From Galbula dea (Eukaryota > Chordata > Aves > Piciformes > Galbulidae): DNA of 64,000 bases. The position numbers and the translations under genes were made by a program. Below are positions 45,201 through 56,400 of this stretch, piece by piece; position 1 is the stretch's first letter; each line of letters starts with the position of its first letter. Location: NCBI GenBank assembly GCA_013399015.1, contig VWZX01006203.1, positions 1,638,984 through 1,702,983 of the forward strand, read 5' to 3'. Below the pieces are notes generated by a model that worked only from the letters and a program-made list of their open reading frames with translations, ran no database searches and was not told the origin of the DNA.

Positions 45201-48200
45201 TTCTCGTTCTGGGGGTGCAGAGTGGGGGTCAGGCCCTGTGCACCTCAAGGCCTAGCACTGCCACCTGCTACCTCCACCTACCTCCAGTGAGGACAAGCGG
45301 CTCCGCAGAGCCTCCACCTCCTTGCCCAGCTGCTCCTTCTCACCATCCCGCACTGCCAGCCGCTTCTCCAGCTCCTGGATCTGTGGGGCAGGACACGGGC
45401 AGCAGGTTCCTCTCGCTCCCACCAGAGTCCTGAGAGCATCCCCAGCACCAGGTCACCGCAGAAAGCTGAGGCCACCTGTGACCTCTGTGCTGGTCTCACC
45501 TGCTTCTCCATGGAGCGCAGGGAGCTCTCCTCCAGCTCAGCTTGCTACCAGGATACAGAGAGAAAACAGAGGGGTGAATGCTGTCCCCACCCCTCCTGTC
45601 CCCCCCACTCCCAAGGGACACAGTGACCTCTCCCCAGCGACCCTGCAGCTCACTGGTACCTCTCGTCTCTGCTTCTCCTGCTGCTCCAAGCCTCGGATCT
45701 TCTGCAAGAACTGGGCCCGCTCCTGCCGCAGCCGCACGATCTCCTCGTAGGCATCCCGGTCCTCCTGTGGATACATGGCCAAGCCTCAGGGCTAGGCACC
45801 ACCAGCCCCTTCCCCACTATCCTCCTTCTCTGCTGCCCATCCTCAGCTGGGGGCTGTGGCAGGCTGAGCACAGGCAGGCTCCATGGCAGCTCTCCAGGTA
45901 CCGCATGCCCCTGTGGCTGAGCCACGCTCTGGGGTGCACAGGGAGAGTTTTAACACCAGAGAGAGAAGGAAAGGCTCTGGCTGGGCCTGGACCCAGCACA
46001 ACTCCCCAGGCAAGGGGGTTTGAGCCCCTAGAAAGGGCCTAACAGCCCCTGCCCTGCTGATGGCAGGGGCTTGAGGACTGAGGGACAAAGCCTCTGCTGC
46101 AGCTCAGGCCAGGACCATCACCTCCACTGCAGAGGTGGGTGAGGATGGAGAAGTTTGCCTGAGCCAGCCATGGCTTGGCTACCTTGTGCCTGCCAAGGCA
46201 GGTATGGATGTGGGGACCCCTCTCTCACCTGGCTAGGGGTACCCAGGGGAGGCAGAGGAGCCTTCCTCTTCCTCGGGGTGCTGCTTTTGTCCCTGATGGA
46301 TGACTGGCTGGGTGAAGATGTCTGTGGAGACACCAGGGCAGAAAGGACATCACATAGAAAGTGGCCTTACTCCTTCCTGGCCACCTTGGAGAGCCTCAGG
46401 GCTCCTGGGGCTGGGGCCAGGCCAGCCCTGAAGAGAGGTTGGTGGCCAGGCAGGCCCTTACCTGGGATGTCTGTTCAATTGATTCCTCTTCTGTGGGGCA
46501 GGGTGGGAGGGAAGAGAAATTGGGGAGGTTTAGGAGGTCATAGGGGTGGGCAGAGCAGGCAGAGCACACGTGGCTGCACCTCTGAATGTGCTCACACAGG
46601 GGTGGGCACGGGGGGTACAGGCACATACAGGTGCTCAGGGTGGGCCCTTGTGTGTACAAGGGGCACAGGGGCAGACAGACAAACGTGGAGCTACCCCTGG
46701 ATGTGTAGTTGGAGGGATGCACACACGTGTGCAGGCACAGGGAGACACATGCACACACAGACACGCACACACAACCACACTGGCTGACACACACACAGGC
46801 ACTTACACCCTCATGCTTGCAAACATGCATGAAGATGTATGTGCAAAGCATGTTCAGGCAGCAAGACAGATAACCGAGGCTCAGCACCACCTCCCAGCCC
46901 TCAGCTGGTGGCAGCATGACCAAAGGTACCCCAGCACCTAGGTGAAGGGTTCACATGCCCCCCAGCTTTGCTCAGCCCCTTCTAGCCAGGGCTTAGAGAC
47001 AGCCCCGCCCCAAAGCACAGCTCAGCCCCTTCCAGCCAGGGCTTAGAGACAGCCCTGCCCCAAAGCAGCCTGATGCCCCTCCCTGAGGGTCCACCCCCTG
47101 GCCAAGGAGCACGAGGGTGGCACGGCTGCCTTACCACTGGCCCAGGACCGGCGCTGAGCAGCCTCTTGCAGGAAGTGCTGGATGAGAGCATTGCCTGTGG
47201 CCAGGCTGTAGTGTGCAGCATCGTGCCCTGTGGAGTCCACCACGGCCACCCGAGCACCAGCATTGACCAGCACCTCCACCGTCTCCACGCTGCCGCCCTC
47301 ACAGGCCAGCATCAAGGCTGTCCTGAGGGAAATGGTGAGAGCAGAGGTGAGGAAGCCCATTCTCCCCATCTCTCTGTCTGCCCTTAGTCCTCCCACCAAT
47401 GCACACTCACCTCCCCTGCAGGTCCCGGCTGTTGACAGCAGCACCACGGCGCAGCAGGTACCGGCACAGCTCCGAGTGGCTCATCTTGGCAGCGAGGATC
47501 AGCGGCGTGGAGCCATCCTGGGCAGGGCCGGGTTGGGTGAGGATGTGCAGACAAGGCTCAGACCTCCCCATTGGTCACAGCACTCCTGTTATCTCCTGGA
47601 TTCTCCTGTCCCACTTCATGGTGTGTTTTCAGCCCAGGAGTCCCAGGTACTACCAGCTGCTGTGTTGCACCCTAGGAGCTGCTGTGTTGCACCCCAGGAG
47701 CTGCTGTGTTCCACCCCAGGAGCCGCTGTGTTCCACCCCAGGAGCTGCTGCATTTCAGAGACAGCCCCAGCCTGGCCCCCCACTGCTCTGCACAGCATGG
47801 CAGGGGGAGGAGCAGCGTGATCTCACCTTGTCCTTGATGTTCAGGGGAGCTTTGAAATCACAGAGGATCTCTGAGCAGGAGATGCAGCCGCTGACCGCTG
47901 GGGAGAAGGACAGAGGCTGGAGGCTCTGCTTCCCTTGGGGACAGGAGCAGGACAGGGCTGGCACTGTCCCACTACTCACCTGCGTGGTGCAGTGGTGTTC
48001 GGCCACTGCTGTCGGCCACATCCACAGGGCAGGAGGCCTGAGGGAGAGGACAGGGAACAGACAGAAAGAAAGCTCGAGTGGAACTGGCCCCGTGGCATGG
48101 TGGAGGGCTGGGAAGGTGGCAGGCAGAGCTGGGAACCACCACACCAACCAACACCACTGGTGAGGGAAGGGAATCATAAAAGATTTAAAGGAGAGCAGAG

Positions 48201-51200
48201 CCTGCAGGGCCCCTGCCTGTCAGCAGATCAAAATGCTGCTCTCTATGGGTGGGCAGAGCAAGGTGCTGCAGCTCCTGCACACCTCTTGGTCCTCACTGGG
48301 CCCTGCATGGCAAACCCTGCTCCCTTGGGGGCAGAAGGTAACAGAGAAGCACAGGCAGGACAGGAAAACCTTCCTGCGTGGGAAGGGCATGGGGTCAGAA
48401 GCACACAGGGCCACAAGGACACGGTTCACCTCCTTTCCAAGGGCTGTGCAGGAGCATCCAGATGTAGCTCAGGGGCTTAGCATGATGCTGAGGAGGAATG
48501 CTGAGCTCAGCATGGTTAAACTAGGCTCTAGGAAAGGTTTGGGTTGGATGAGACCTTAAAGGTCACCTAGTCCAACCCCCTGCAGTCAGCAGGGACATCT
48601 GCACCTAGGTCAGGTTGCTCACAGCCCCAGACAACCTGGCCTGGAATGGTTCCAGAGCTGGGACATCTCCCACCTCTCTGGGCAGCCTGGGACAGGCTCT
48701 CACCAGCCTCAGTGTGAAAAGGGAGTTCAAGGACAGAGAGGGCACTTCCCTGGCACAGCACCTTCCCAGTACCTGCAGCAGCTTGCTGACACACTGTGGG
48801 TGGCCATGCTTGGATGCCAGGTGCAAGGCAGTGTAACCTGGGGAGAGGGACAGAGACAGGTCAGAGAACAGACAGTCTGTGGCAGAGGAACCTCTTGGGT
48901 GACAGGCAGAGAACAGAGGGCACACAGGAGGATGTGCTGGGCTGGGGCTGAGCAGAATCATAGAACTATGAAATGGTTTGGGTAGGAAGGGACCTTAAAG
49001 GTCCAACTCCCTGCAGTCAGCAGGCACATCTGCAAACACAGAAGATTGCTCACAGCCCCAGACAACATGACCTGGGATGGTTCCAGGGATGGGACATCTC
49101 CCATCTCCCTTGGCAACCTGGGACAGGCTCTCACCACCCTCAGTGGAAAATATTTCTTCCTTCTATCTTGCCTAAATCTCCTCTTTCAGTTTCAAACCCT
49201 TGTTCTGTCCCAACAGGCCAGGCTAAAAAGTCTGTCCCTATCTTTCTGACAGGCCCTTTATGTCCTGAAAAGCTGCAACAAGGTCTCCCCAGGAACATCC
49301 CTATGAGCACCAGCAGCCAGTGCACAAGGCCCCTTAGGAAGCTGAGACAATTTACAGCCACCCCACTTCTGGCTGTCCCCTCTGTCCCCTCAGCCTCAAC
49401 AGGCTGGCAGGGTGGGCACAAGCAGGGAGCACTAGTGGCTCCAGCTGGTCCATGACCTTAGCCAGGGGTGCATGGTGGCCATGCCCTCACCTGAGCTATC
49501 CTTGGTCATGGCATCCACACCGTGAGCCAGCATGGCTTCCAAGCAGTCCACGTTCCCCCTCATGGCAGCCAGGTGGAACCTGCAGAGAGACCCAGGGCTC
49601 TCAGACTCATCTCCCCATGTCCCCAGCTTTGTTCCCTAGCCCTGTCTCCCTGCTATCCCAGGGCCCTGGGTCAGCACTCACGCAGATTTGCCCTCTGAGT
49701 CCAGCTTAGTGGCCACCAAGCCCTTGCGGACGAGGAGAGATGTCACCCTCCCAGCATCGTTGTAGTCCACAGCTTGCAGGAGCTTCTCATCGTTCTTGGT
49801 CCAGTCCTGGCTCTGCAATGAAGCCAAGAGGAGGCTGTGATGGCTGAGCTGTCTCCAGGGACAGCTAGGGTGCCCTGCTGGGCTCAGGGCCCTGGCCTCA
49901 TTCCCATCCCTGCTCTCTTCCACCCAACTCTGTCCCTTAGGGTTTCCATCTCTGGGCCAAACCTTTTCCTGGGTGCTGTGGTGTCTGGGAGGGGTTAGCT
50001 GGGAACAGCTGACTGGGCTGAGGATCCCCTTCACCCCCCACCAAGGCTGCAGCTCTCAGACCAGGAGATTTATGGAACTGCTCCAGTTTGGCTCTGGATG
50101 GGCCAGGCTATGCCTGGCGAGGATTTAAGGGTGAGCCAACACTGCCTGGTTGCCCCTGCCATACCCATGACCCCAGTGCTAAACAGAGCCAGCACCCAAG
50201 AGGTTCCTGAGCTCCATTCCCACCCAGGTCCCACAGTGAGCCCATTGCAAGCCCTGCTCCCTGCTGAGGAAGGGACAAATCCAGGGTGAGCACAGCTGGC
50301 AGCAAGAGCAGGTCCCTTGGGATGGCTCCAGCCTCCCAGGGGTATACAAGGCACAAGACTGTCCCCACCCCTGCACAGGAATGGGGCTGGATGGGGGCTC
50401 GCTGGCCCAGTGGTCCCACTCATCCCCACCCCACGGGAGTGACCCACAGTGGGACAGGACCAATATGGGATGCCCTAAGCTCACCCACAGCCCGTGACAC
50501 AAACCCGAGCTCGCTGCAGTGGCAGCAGCAAGAAATGGATGTCACCTTTGGGGAGCCGCTTGCATCCTGCCCCTCACCAGCCTGGTGCCCAGTGCCAGGC
50601 ACAGGACCTGTGCCACTGGGCCACCCTAGAGCCCCTGCAAGCCCCCTCCAGCCCTGCGGGGCCAAGGAACCCCATCCATGAACCAGTCTCCCAGGGTTAA
50701 TGGGTAAACTGGGAGGGTGGTGCCTGCTCCACCCCAACACACCCTAGTCATGCAAGGACAAAGCAGCTTGGAGAAGACGCAGCCGAGCTCCAGGCTGGGG
50801 ATGGAGCTAGAGGGGGTCCAGGTGGGGTGGGGAGGACACAGCTTACCCCGGAGGACGTGACCAGAGGGGACTGGAGATGGAGGACAGGGACGTACCGCGA
50901 AGGAGGCAGCGGCACAGAGGCAGATCTGCTTCATGGTGCTGAGGAGGCGGCGGGCAGCCATGCACCCCGAGCCCCCCGCCTGGCCGAGGACACCCTGGGG
51001 CTCCAGGCTGTGGACCCCAGACCCCAGCTCGCTCCAGCATCGCTGCCCGGGCGGGGGCCAGGTCCTGCCGCAGTGGGAGCCAGGATCCGCCTCCCTCCAT
51101 CCCTCCGTCCCTCCTTCTTTCCCTCCCTTCTTCCCTCCCTCCTTAGCATCCAGAGCTCCAGGCGTGCTCCATCCCTGCCACCGAGAGGGTATCAATGGTC

Positions 51201-52382
51201 CAGGCAGAGACCAGTACCCAGACTGGCCCTAGTTAAACTGGGAGGGGTTGGGGAAGGGAGCAGCTTCCCATCCCAGGCTCAAGGTGAGGAGCAGTGCACC
51301 CACAAACCGAGGGGATGAGCATCCTGCTGTCACCCAGCCCCTGCTGCTGAGAAGGGGCATGTGGGACCCTCGGCTCTGGGGGGCACAGACTTATCTTCCA
51401 TCACAGCCCTGGGGCTGAGGGAGGGACAGGATCCTCTGCTTGCATCTCAGAGGCTCAGCGACCCCCCCCCCTTCCCTCAAGGAAGGAACCCCAAAATGCA
51501 AAGGGTCCCCAGGCAGCTGTCCCTGCAGAGCCCCAGGGACACAGGACAGCAGGAGCCTCTCACCCCTCCCTGCCCACAGAAGTGTCCAGGGCAGTGTGGG
51601 GAAACTGAGGCACAGAGCACCCCGAGTGGGACAGGTCTGCAGGCTCCATGTGAGAGGCTCTGACCTGTGTCCACGTGTCCCCAGCCATGTGTCCCCAGTG
51701 TACCTGTCCACCCAGTGCTGCCATGGGCACTGGGGACAGCACTGTCACCCTCTGCCCAGTGTGGAGGATGGTGAGAGCCTGTGGCCTTGTGCCAGGCTGG
51801 TGCTGAATAATTGAGGAGCATGGACATGCTGGTTCCCCTGGCTGTGGCAGCTGGAAAGCTGGCAGCCATCTCCAGGGAAGGGACAGGGAGGGGACCTGGG
51901 ACCTGCTTCCCTCTCCCTGCTGCTGCCTTTCTTCCTTTGCTCAGCCCTGCTCCTAACAGCAGCCCTGGGAGCACCCTTGGGTGCACTGGGAGCTCGATCC
52001 CACCAGCCAGTGTGGCAGTGCTGACCTCCATGGGGCTGCTGCCCCCATGATGAGCAGCTACTCCATGCCCCAGGGCAGGTTGCCATGTCCCTGTGCACTG
52101 GGGACGTCCTGGGAAAGATCCCCTTGTCCTTATAACCCTGAGAAACTTGGTTCATCCCAGGCCAAGTCCCCATGTCCCTGTGAAACTTGGGACATGCTGG
52201 GGCAAGTCCCTGTGTTCCCATGGACATCCCAGGTCAGGTCCCCATGTCCCTGTGAAACCTGGGACATCCCAGGGCAGGTCCCCATGTCCTTGTGGACATC
52301 CCAGGGCAGATCCCCACATCCCCATGTCCCTGGAGATGGCACTCACGTCTGCCTTCTTGAACCTGGCCTTCAGGCTCTTCAT
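42251..52382 (-). CDS. ANKRD24: ANKRD24, ankyrin-repeat and coiled-coil scaffold
   Basis: Relative of RAI14 and UACA; in mammals it works with TRIOBP at hair-cell stereocilia rootlets. Nineteen exons: 52382-52347, 49812-49682, 49579-49491, 48837-48773, 48037-47980, 47897-47827, 47517-47411, 47322-47135, 46490-46462, 46321-46229, 45764-45660, 45544-45500, 45380-45282, 45208-45136, 45031-44910, 44818-43577, 42796-42659, 42569-42504, 42328-42251. Phases close exactly at 944 residues. The start MKSLKARFKKAD matches the family. Residues 54-235 hold ankyrin repeats (for example 'GYTALHLASKHGHPQC', 'DGSTPLILAAKMSHSELC'). A basic stretch 'RKRKAPLPP' lies near 276. From about 290 to the end it is coiled coil, closing with 'YRSHLLYAVQ' and 'MDEDVQRLLCQILKMQ'. 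Intron 15 has a GC donor. Human ANKRD24 (1146 residues) has a long acidic repeat that is absent here. Confidence 0.95.
43060..43350. repeat. GT/CA-rich simple repeats flanking and inside a CR1 copy
   Basis: TG-rich text at 43060-43112 borders the CR1 copy, and a pure (AC)n run at 43329-43349 interrupts its 3' part. Both lie in ANKRD24 intron 16. Confidence 0.85.
43118..43438 (+). mobile_element. CR1: CR1 LINE fragment in ANKRD24 intron 16
   Basis: Sense CR1 tail: 'agggaacagcctcaagttgt', 'ggggtggtttaggttggac', 'ccccataagggttgtcaagg', 'gcagtggtggagtcaccatc', then after the (AC)n run 'gatgaccttagaggtcccta' and 'caattctgattccat'. It is antisense to ANKRD24. Confidence 0.92.
44908..44909 (-). other. 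ANKRD24: GC splice donor of ANKRD24 intron 15
   Basis: Exon 15 ends '...AAAATACAG' and the intron begins 'gcaagtccc'. This is the standard GC-AG donor consensus (AG|gcaagt). No GT donor nearby keeps the frame, and joining at GC restores the conserved protein text 'EKIQ|VLENYERDE'. The acceptor is a normal AG at 44820-44819. Confidence 0.88.
46600..46830. repeat. CA/CACA-rich simple repeat region in ANKRD24 intron 8
   Basis: A loose array of 'acacacgtg', 'gacacatgcacacacagaca' and similar text. No unit is strictly periodic. Confidence 0.8.
47655..47757. repeat. 22-bp tandem repeat in ANKRD24 intron 6
   Basis: Four and a half copies of 'agctgctgtgttgcacccca' + 'gg', varying at gcacc/ccacc. 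It is confined to the intron between exons 6 and 7. Confidence 0.9.
48535..48735 (-). mobile_element. CR1: CR1 LINE fragment in ANKRD24 intron 4
   Basis: Inverted CR1 relative to the window, so sense with ANKRD24: 'ggtttgggttggatgagacc', 'cacctagtccaaccccctgc', 'caggttgctcacagccccag' and 'ctctctgggcagcctgggac'. It ends about 40 bp from the exon 4 donor. Confidence 0.88.
48958..49320 (-). mobile_element. CR1: CR1 LINE fragment in ANKRD24 intron 3
   Basis: 'tcatagaactatgaaatggt', 'gggaccttaaaggtccaact', 'ctgcaaacacagaagattgc', 'ccttggcaacctgggacagg' and 'aaaagctgcaacaaggtctc' follow the same subfamily as the copy 400 bp to the left. Confidence 0.88.
50896..50934 (-). CDS. ANKRD24: Candidate alternative first coding exon of ANKRD24 (exon 1b)
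   Basis: An ATG opens 13 codons, MKQICLCAAASFA, followed at once by a good donor (gcg|gtacgt). The exon ends in phase 0, exactly as the upstream exon 1 does. It can therefore splice straight into exon 2 at 49812 (SQDWTKND) and would give a 945-residue isoform. The peptide carries two cysteines (positions 5 and 7) near the N-terminus, which could be lipidated. About 160 bp upstream on the minus strand is a long GA-rich tract (51092-51146). It would be a second promoter 1.4 kb inside intron 1. Transcript evidence is needed to prove it. Confidence 0.6.
52085..52335. repeat. Tandem repeat in ANKRD24 intron 1
   Basis: Alternating units built from 'aggtccccatgtccctgtg', 'aaacctgggacatcccaggg' and 'tggacatcccagggcag'. 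It ends directly before exon 1 (donor at 52346). Confidence 0.88.
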
Positions 52383-52879
52383 GGCAGCTCCAGCCTCAGC
52401 CCTGTGGCACCTGGACAAGGGATGGCTGTGCTCGAGGGTCTCTCTGCCACCAGTATGAGCTCTGCCACCCCCAGCCCTGCTGCTCCTGGAGCCCTGTCCT
52501 CTCCTGCCGTGTCCCCACCAGCCGCAGCACCTGCAGAGGTGAGGACCTGACGCGAGGGAGTTGGGTTACAGCCTAGCTGCGGTTACAGCTGACAGCACCG
52601 AGCAGCGAAGGGGGGGGGCGAAGGGACAAGCTCTATTTGGGGAGGGGGGCTCCCTGCACCCCTGAAATGCCTAGGGACAGAGAGGCGAGGTGATGTGGCA
52701 CAGCAGGGCCAGGCCTGGGTATTGGGGGTTAGGAACTGGAGAGGCGGTCTGAGGGCAGCAAGGCTGGGCTCCTTCTTGGGAGCCTGAGGCTGCAGGTAGT
52801 GTGGAGCACAGCTGGGTCCAGACCAGCTAGCACGCCCTGCACTTTCATGGCACCTCCAGCCATTCCTTGGTACATCCTA

Positions 52880-53290
52880 TCTTGACCTGCACATTTTACC
52901 CTTGCCTGGCACCCCCTGACCCTTCCTGGGCACAGACTGCCCTCTCCCAGCATCCACAGCCCTCTCCCAGCATCCACAGCCCTGTCCCAGCACCCTCTGC
53001 CCTTCCTTGGCATATCCTGTCTTTACCTGCACCCCCTTGCTCATCCCTGGGATCCTCTACCCCTCCCTGGCACCCACAGCCCTTGCCTAGCACCCACTGA
53101 CTTACCCTAACACCCTCTGCCTTCGCTAGCACCCACAACTCTTCCCTGGTACCTCCTGCCCTTCCCTCACACCCACAGCTCCTGCCTGGCACCCATAGCC
53201 CTTCCCTTGTATCCTCTGCCCGTAGAAGCATCCCCTGCCCTTCCCTGGCACCCGCTGCCCGGCCCGGCACCCGCTGCCCTTCCTTCCCTG
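52880..53290. repeat. Degenerate tandem repeat upstream of SIRT6
   Basis: Repeated 'cctggcacccacagcccttc' with many variants ('tcctctgcccttcc', 'cagcatccacagccctctcc'). The spacing is roughly 20-28 bp and irregular. It lies between the ANKRD24 start and the SIRT6 CpG island. Confidence 0.85.
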
Positions 53291-53363
53291 CCCTGTTCCA
53301 CCCCGAAAGGTGCAGCCAAAGCCTGCCACAGTGAGGGCACTCATTCCCTCCTCGCCCGGCACA

Positions 53364-53374
53364 AAGATGGCGGC
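53364..53374 (+). promoter_or_regulatory. SIRT6: YY1-type element upstream of SIRT6
   Basis: 'aagatggcggc' matches the extended YY1 motif commonly found at or just downstream of CpG-island start sites. The ATG inside it (53367) opens a frame that stops at 53502-53504, a few bases past the SIRT6 ATG. Confidence 0.65.
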
Positions 53375-53466
53375 GGTAGCGTCCCGGCCCGCCCCGGCCC
53401 GGCCCTCCCCGGCCCGCCCCGCCGTCGCCTCCCCGCACGCTTCCGCCCGCCGCGGTGCTGGCAACA

Positions 53467-53494
53467 ATGCTGGCTCTGGCGCCCGGGGCCGGCT
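53467..53494 (+). other. SIRT6: Upstream ATG overlapping the SIRT6 reading frame
   Basis: The ATG at 53467 (A at -3) is out of frame with SIRT6. It runs through exon 1 and, after splicing to exon 2, meets TGA at codon 34 ('GAT CTT TGA' across the junction). It would be an overlapping upstream ORF of 33 codons if transcription begins upstream of it. Confidence 0.6.
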
Positions 53495-56400
53495 ATGGCG
53501 GTGAATTATGCGGCAGGGCTCTCGCCCTACTCGGACAAGGGCAAGTGCGGCCTCCCCGAGGTGAGCGCGGCGCGGCGAGGCCGGCTCCGGCCGGGAGGGT
53601 TCCCGTGGCAACCGGGCCCTCGGCTCCGGGGGATGTGCCGCGGGAAGGACGGCACCGGGGAGCCCTTTGTGTGTCCCGGGTACACCCCGTGGCTCCTTTT
53701 CAGGCCTACGGCTCCCTGCATATCTCCTCCAGGCCCAGCCGATGGCTCCCTCCTTGTCCCCCCCAGGCCTGGCCCATGGCTCCCTCTGTGTCCCCTCCAG
53801 GCCTATAGCTCTCTTCTTGTCTCCGCCAGGCCCAGCCCGTGGCTCCCTCCTTGTCTCCCTCAGGTGTAGCCCATGGCTCGTTCTTTGTATTTCCCAGGCC
53901 CAGCCCGTGGCTCCCTCCTCGTCTCTCTCAGGTCTAGCTCCTGGCTCCCTCCCCGTACCACCTATGCCCAGCCTATGGCTCCCTCCTTGTCCCACCCAGG
54001 CCTAGCCCATGGCTCCCTCCATGTCCCTCTCAAGCCCACTCCATGGTCTCCATGGCTCCTTCCATGTCCTCCCCCAGCCCCATGATTCCTGCCATGTTGT
54101 TCTCTAGGTCCAGCACTATCTTCCGTTTTTGTTCCCCCAGTTTCCCCAGCAGAGTCTCCAAGCTGTTTGGGGACCCTTTGTATTCCCCAGTAAGGATCCC
54201 CAGGGATGGGTCTGAGGGGCCTGGCCCAGGACCGTGGGGCTGAGCCCAGCTTCATGCCCCCAGCAGTACTGGGGAAACTTAAACCCGATTTAGGGGTGAG
54301 GGGACTGGGACATGCAGAAGCCTGTCCTGAGCCTGAGGAGGGTGTGAGGGGACAGGGGCATGCAGGGGCCTGTCCTCAGGAGACCAGGCTGGAGAAGCAT
54401 CTCCCAGGAAGTTGTGTGGACCCACAGTCCTGTCCAGCAACAGCATACCCTTGTTCCCCACTTCCATGGCTTCCTGTCCCTTGGCCCTGTCCTGCCTGTG
54501 GAACTGGTGGCTGGGCTGGTGACAGCTGGAGCTGAGCACACGTGGGGTGGCACTGGGCTCACTCCTGTCCTGCTGCTGCCCAGCAGTGCCCTGGAGTCCA
54601 GCCACTTCTCTGGGTATTGGCTGCCTGTCAGTGAGAACATTAGGTGTGTTAAGCCCTTACCCTGCTGGAGGTGGTTTACACCATGGTGTTGCTCTTTGAT
54701 TAAATGCTTTGGTCATGTAGAAATGTGATAGCTTCTTCCTTTTAGTGGAGAAGAAAGAACTGTGGTTTACTGGGTCTGTATGCTGGGGGGTAGGTAGGAT
54801 CTGTCCTTACATCTCTCCATCCCCATGGTGGTGTGTCTCTTCTGCTCAGATCTTTGACCCACCAGAGGAGCTGGAGAGGAAGGTGCAGGAGCTGGCAGAC
54901 TTGATCAGGAGTTCCTCCAACGTGGTGTTTCACACAGGGGCTGGAATCAGCACTGCCTCAGGGATTCCTGACTTCAGGTAAGGGCAGTGGGCAGCAGGTA
55001 GGGGGTTGAGAGGATGCCATCTTCTCTGAATCCATCCTGTAAAGCTCAGGACCTTGCTTCCTGCTTACCCCAGCCAGACCTGTGCCATTCCTCCTGCCTG
55101 CTCCTGGATCCTTTCCCCATTGCCCACCCCTCTGATGTGAAGCCATACCCACAGAAGCCTTGGGTGTGCTCTATCAGCCACAACAATCCCTGCTGACCCA
55201 CGACCTCCACTGGGCCATTCCTTGCTCATCCCCCACTAGCAGGGTTTGTGGGACATTTACAAAGTCCCTTTAGAGCCTGAGCTCTCAGTTCTCACCACTT
55301 CTGTCCCCACTGCTGCAGGGGACCCAATGGTGTCTGGACTATGGAAGAGAAGGGGCTCTCCCCAAAATTCGACACTACCTTTGAGAATGCCAGGCCCTCC
55401 AAGACTCACATGGCACTGCTGGGGCTGCAGAGAGTTGGCATCCTGAAATTCCTGGTCAGCCAGAATGTGGATGGGCTTCATGTGAGATCTGGATTCCCAC
55501 GGTACTGCCTCTCCTGCCCTGTCTTTGGGGCCCTTGAGCCTTTCCCAGCTGCTGCCACGTGGCTGTTCTGGGTGCTGGGACCTTGACTGAAAGGGTTTGG
55601 TGCTGGAGGGCTTGGAGGTTGTCTGTCCTCTGAGAGGGGAAATGGAAAGTGGGATGCACTGGTGTGGGAAGGGGTAAACCACAGAATCCTACAACTGTTT
55701 GGGTTGGAAAAGTCCTCTAAGGTCATCACATCCAAGCATTAACCAGCACTGCCAGGTCACCACTAAACCATGGCCTCAGCACCACAGCTCCAGGGCTCTC
55801 CAGTCCCTTCAGGGATGGTGACTCCACCACTGCCCTGGGCAGCCTGGGCCAGGCCTGACAACTCTTTTGGGGAAGAAATTGCTCCTCATGGCCAACCTAA
55901 ACCTCCCCTGGCACAACTTGAGGCTGTTTCCTCTTGTTCTATTGCATGTTCCTTGGCAGAAGAGCCCAACCCCCACCTGGCTCCAGCCTCCTCTCAGGCA
56001 GTTGCAGAGAGTGAGAAGGTCTCCCCTGAGCCTCCTCTTCTCCAGGCTAACCAAAGCCCAGTTCCCTCAGCTGCTCCTCACAACACTTGTGCTCCAGACC
56101 CTTCCCCACCTTCCTTGCCCTTCTCTGGCCACACTCCAGCACCTCAGTGTCCTTCTGGCAGTGAGGAGCCCAAACCTGACCCCAGGATTGGAGCTGTGGC
56201 CTCCCCAGTGCCTGGTCCAGGAGGCCAATCCCTGCCCTAGTCCTGCTGCCACCCTAGTGCTGCTCCAAGCCAGGATGCTGTTGGCTTTCTTGGCCACCTG
56301 GGCACTCTGCCTCATCTCCAGCTGCTGTCAGCCAGAACCTCCAGGTGATTTCCTGCCAGACAGCTTTCCAGCTTGAATTTAGAGAGGAGAGGCTGTGAAG

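Larger units (their letters stand above)
52383..53494. promoter_or_regulatory. Divergent ANKRD24/SIRT6 upstream region
   Basis: The two start codons point away from each other across 1.1 kb. The SIRT6 side, from about 53250 to 53660, is a CpG island with GC boxes ('cccgccccggcccgg' text at 53388) and a YY1-type element 'aagatggcggc' at 53364-53374. The ANKRD24 side is less CpG-rich. No TATA box is obvious. Shared regulation is an inference from the geometry only. Confidence 0.7.

Noticed and set aside
53126..53995. Minus-strand open frame of 289 codons across the SIRT6 start
   Set aside because: Made of the intron-1 tandem repeat and antisense CpG-island sequence; periodic peptide with no homology.
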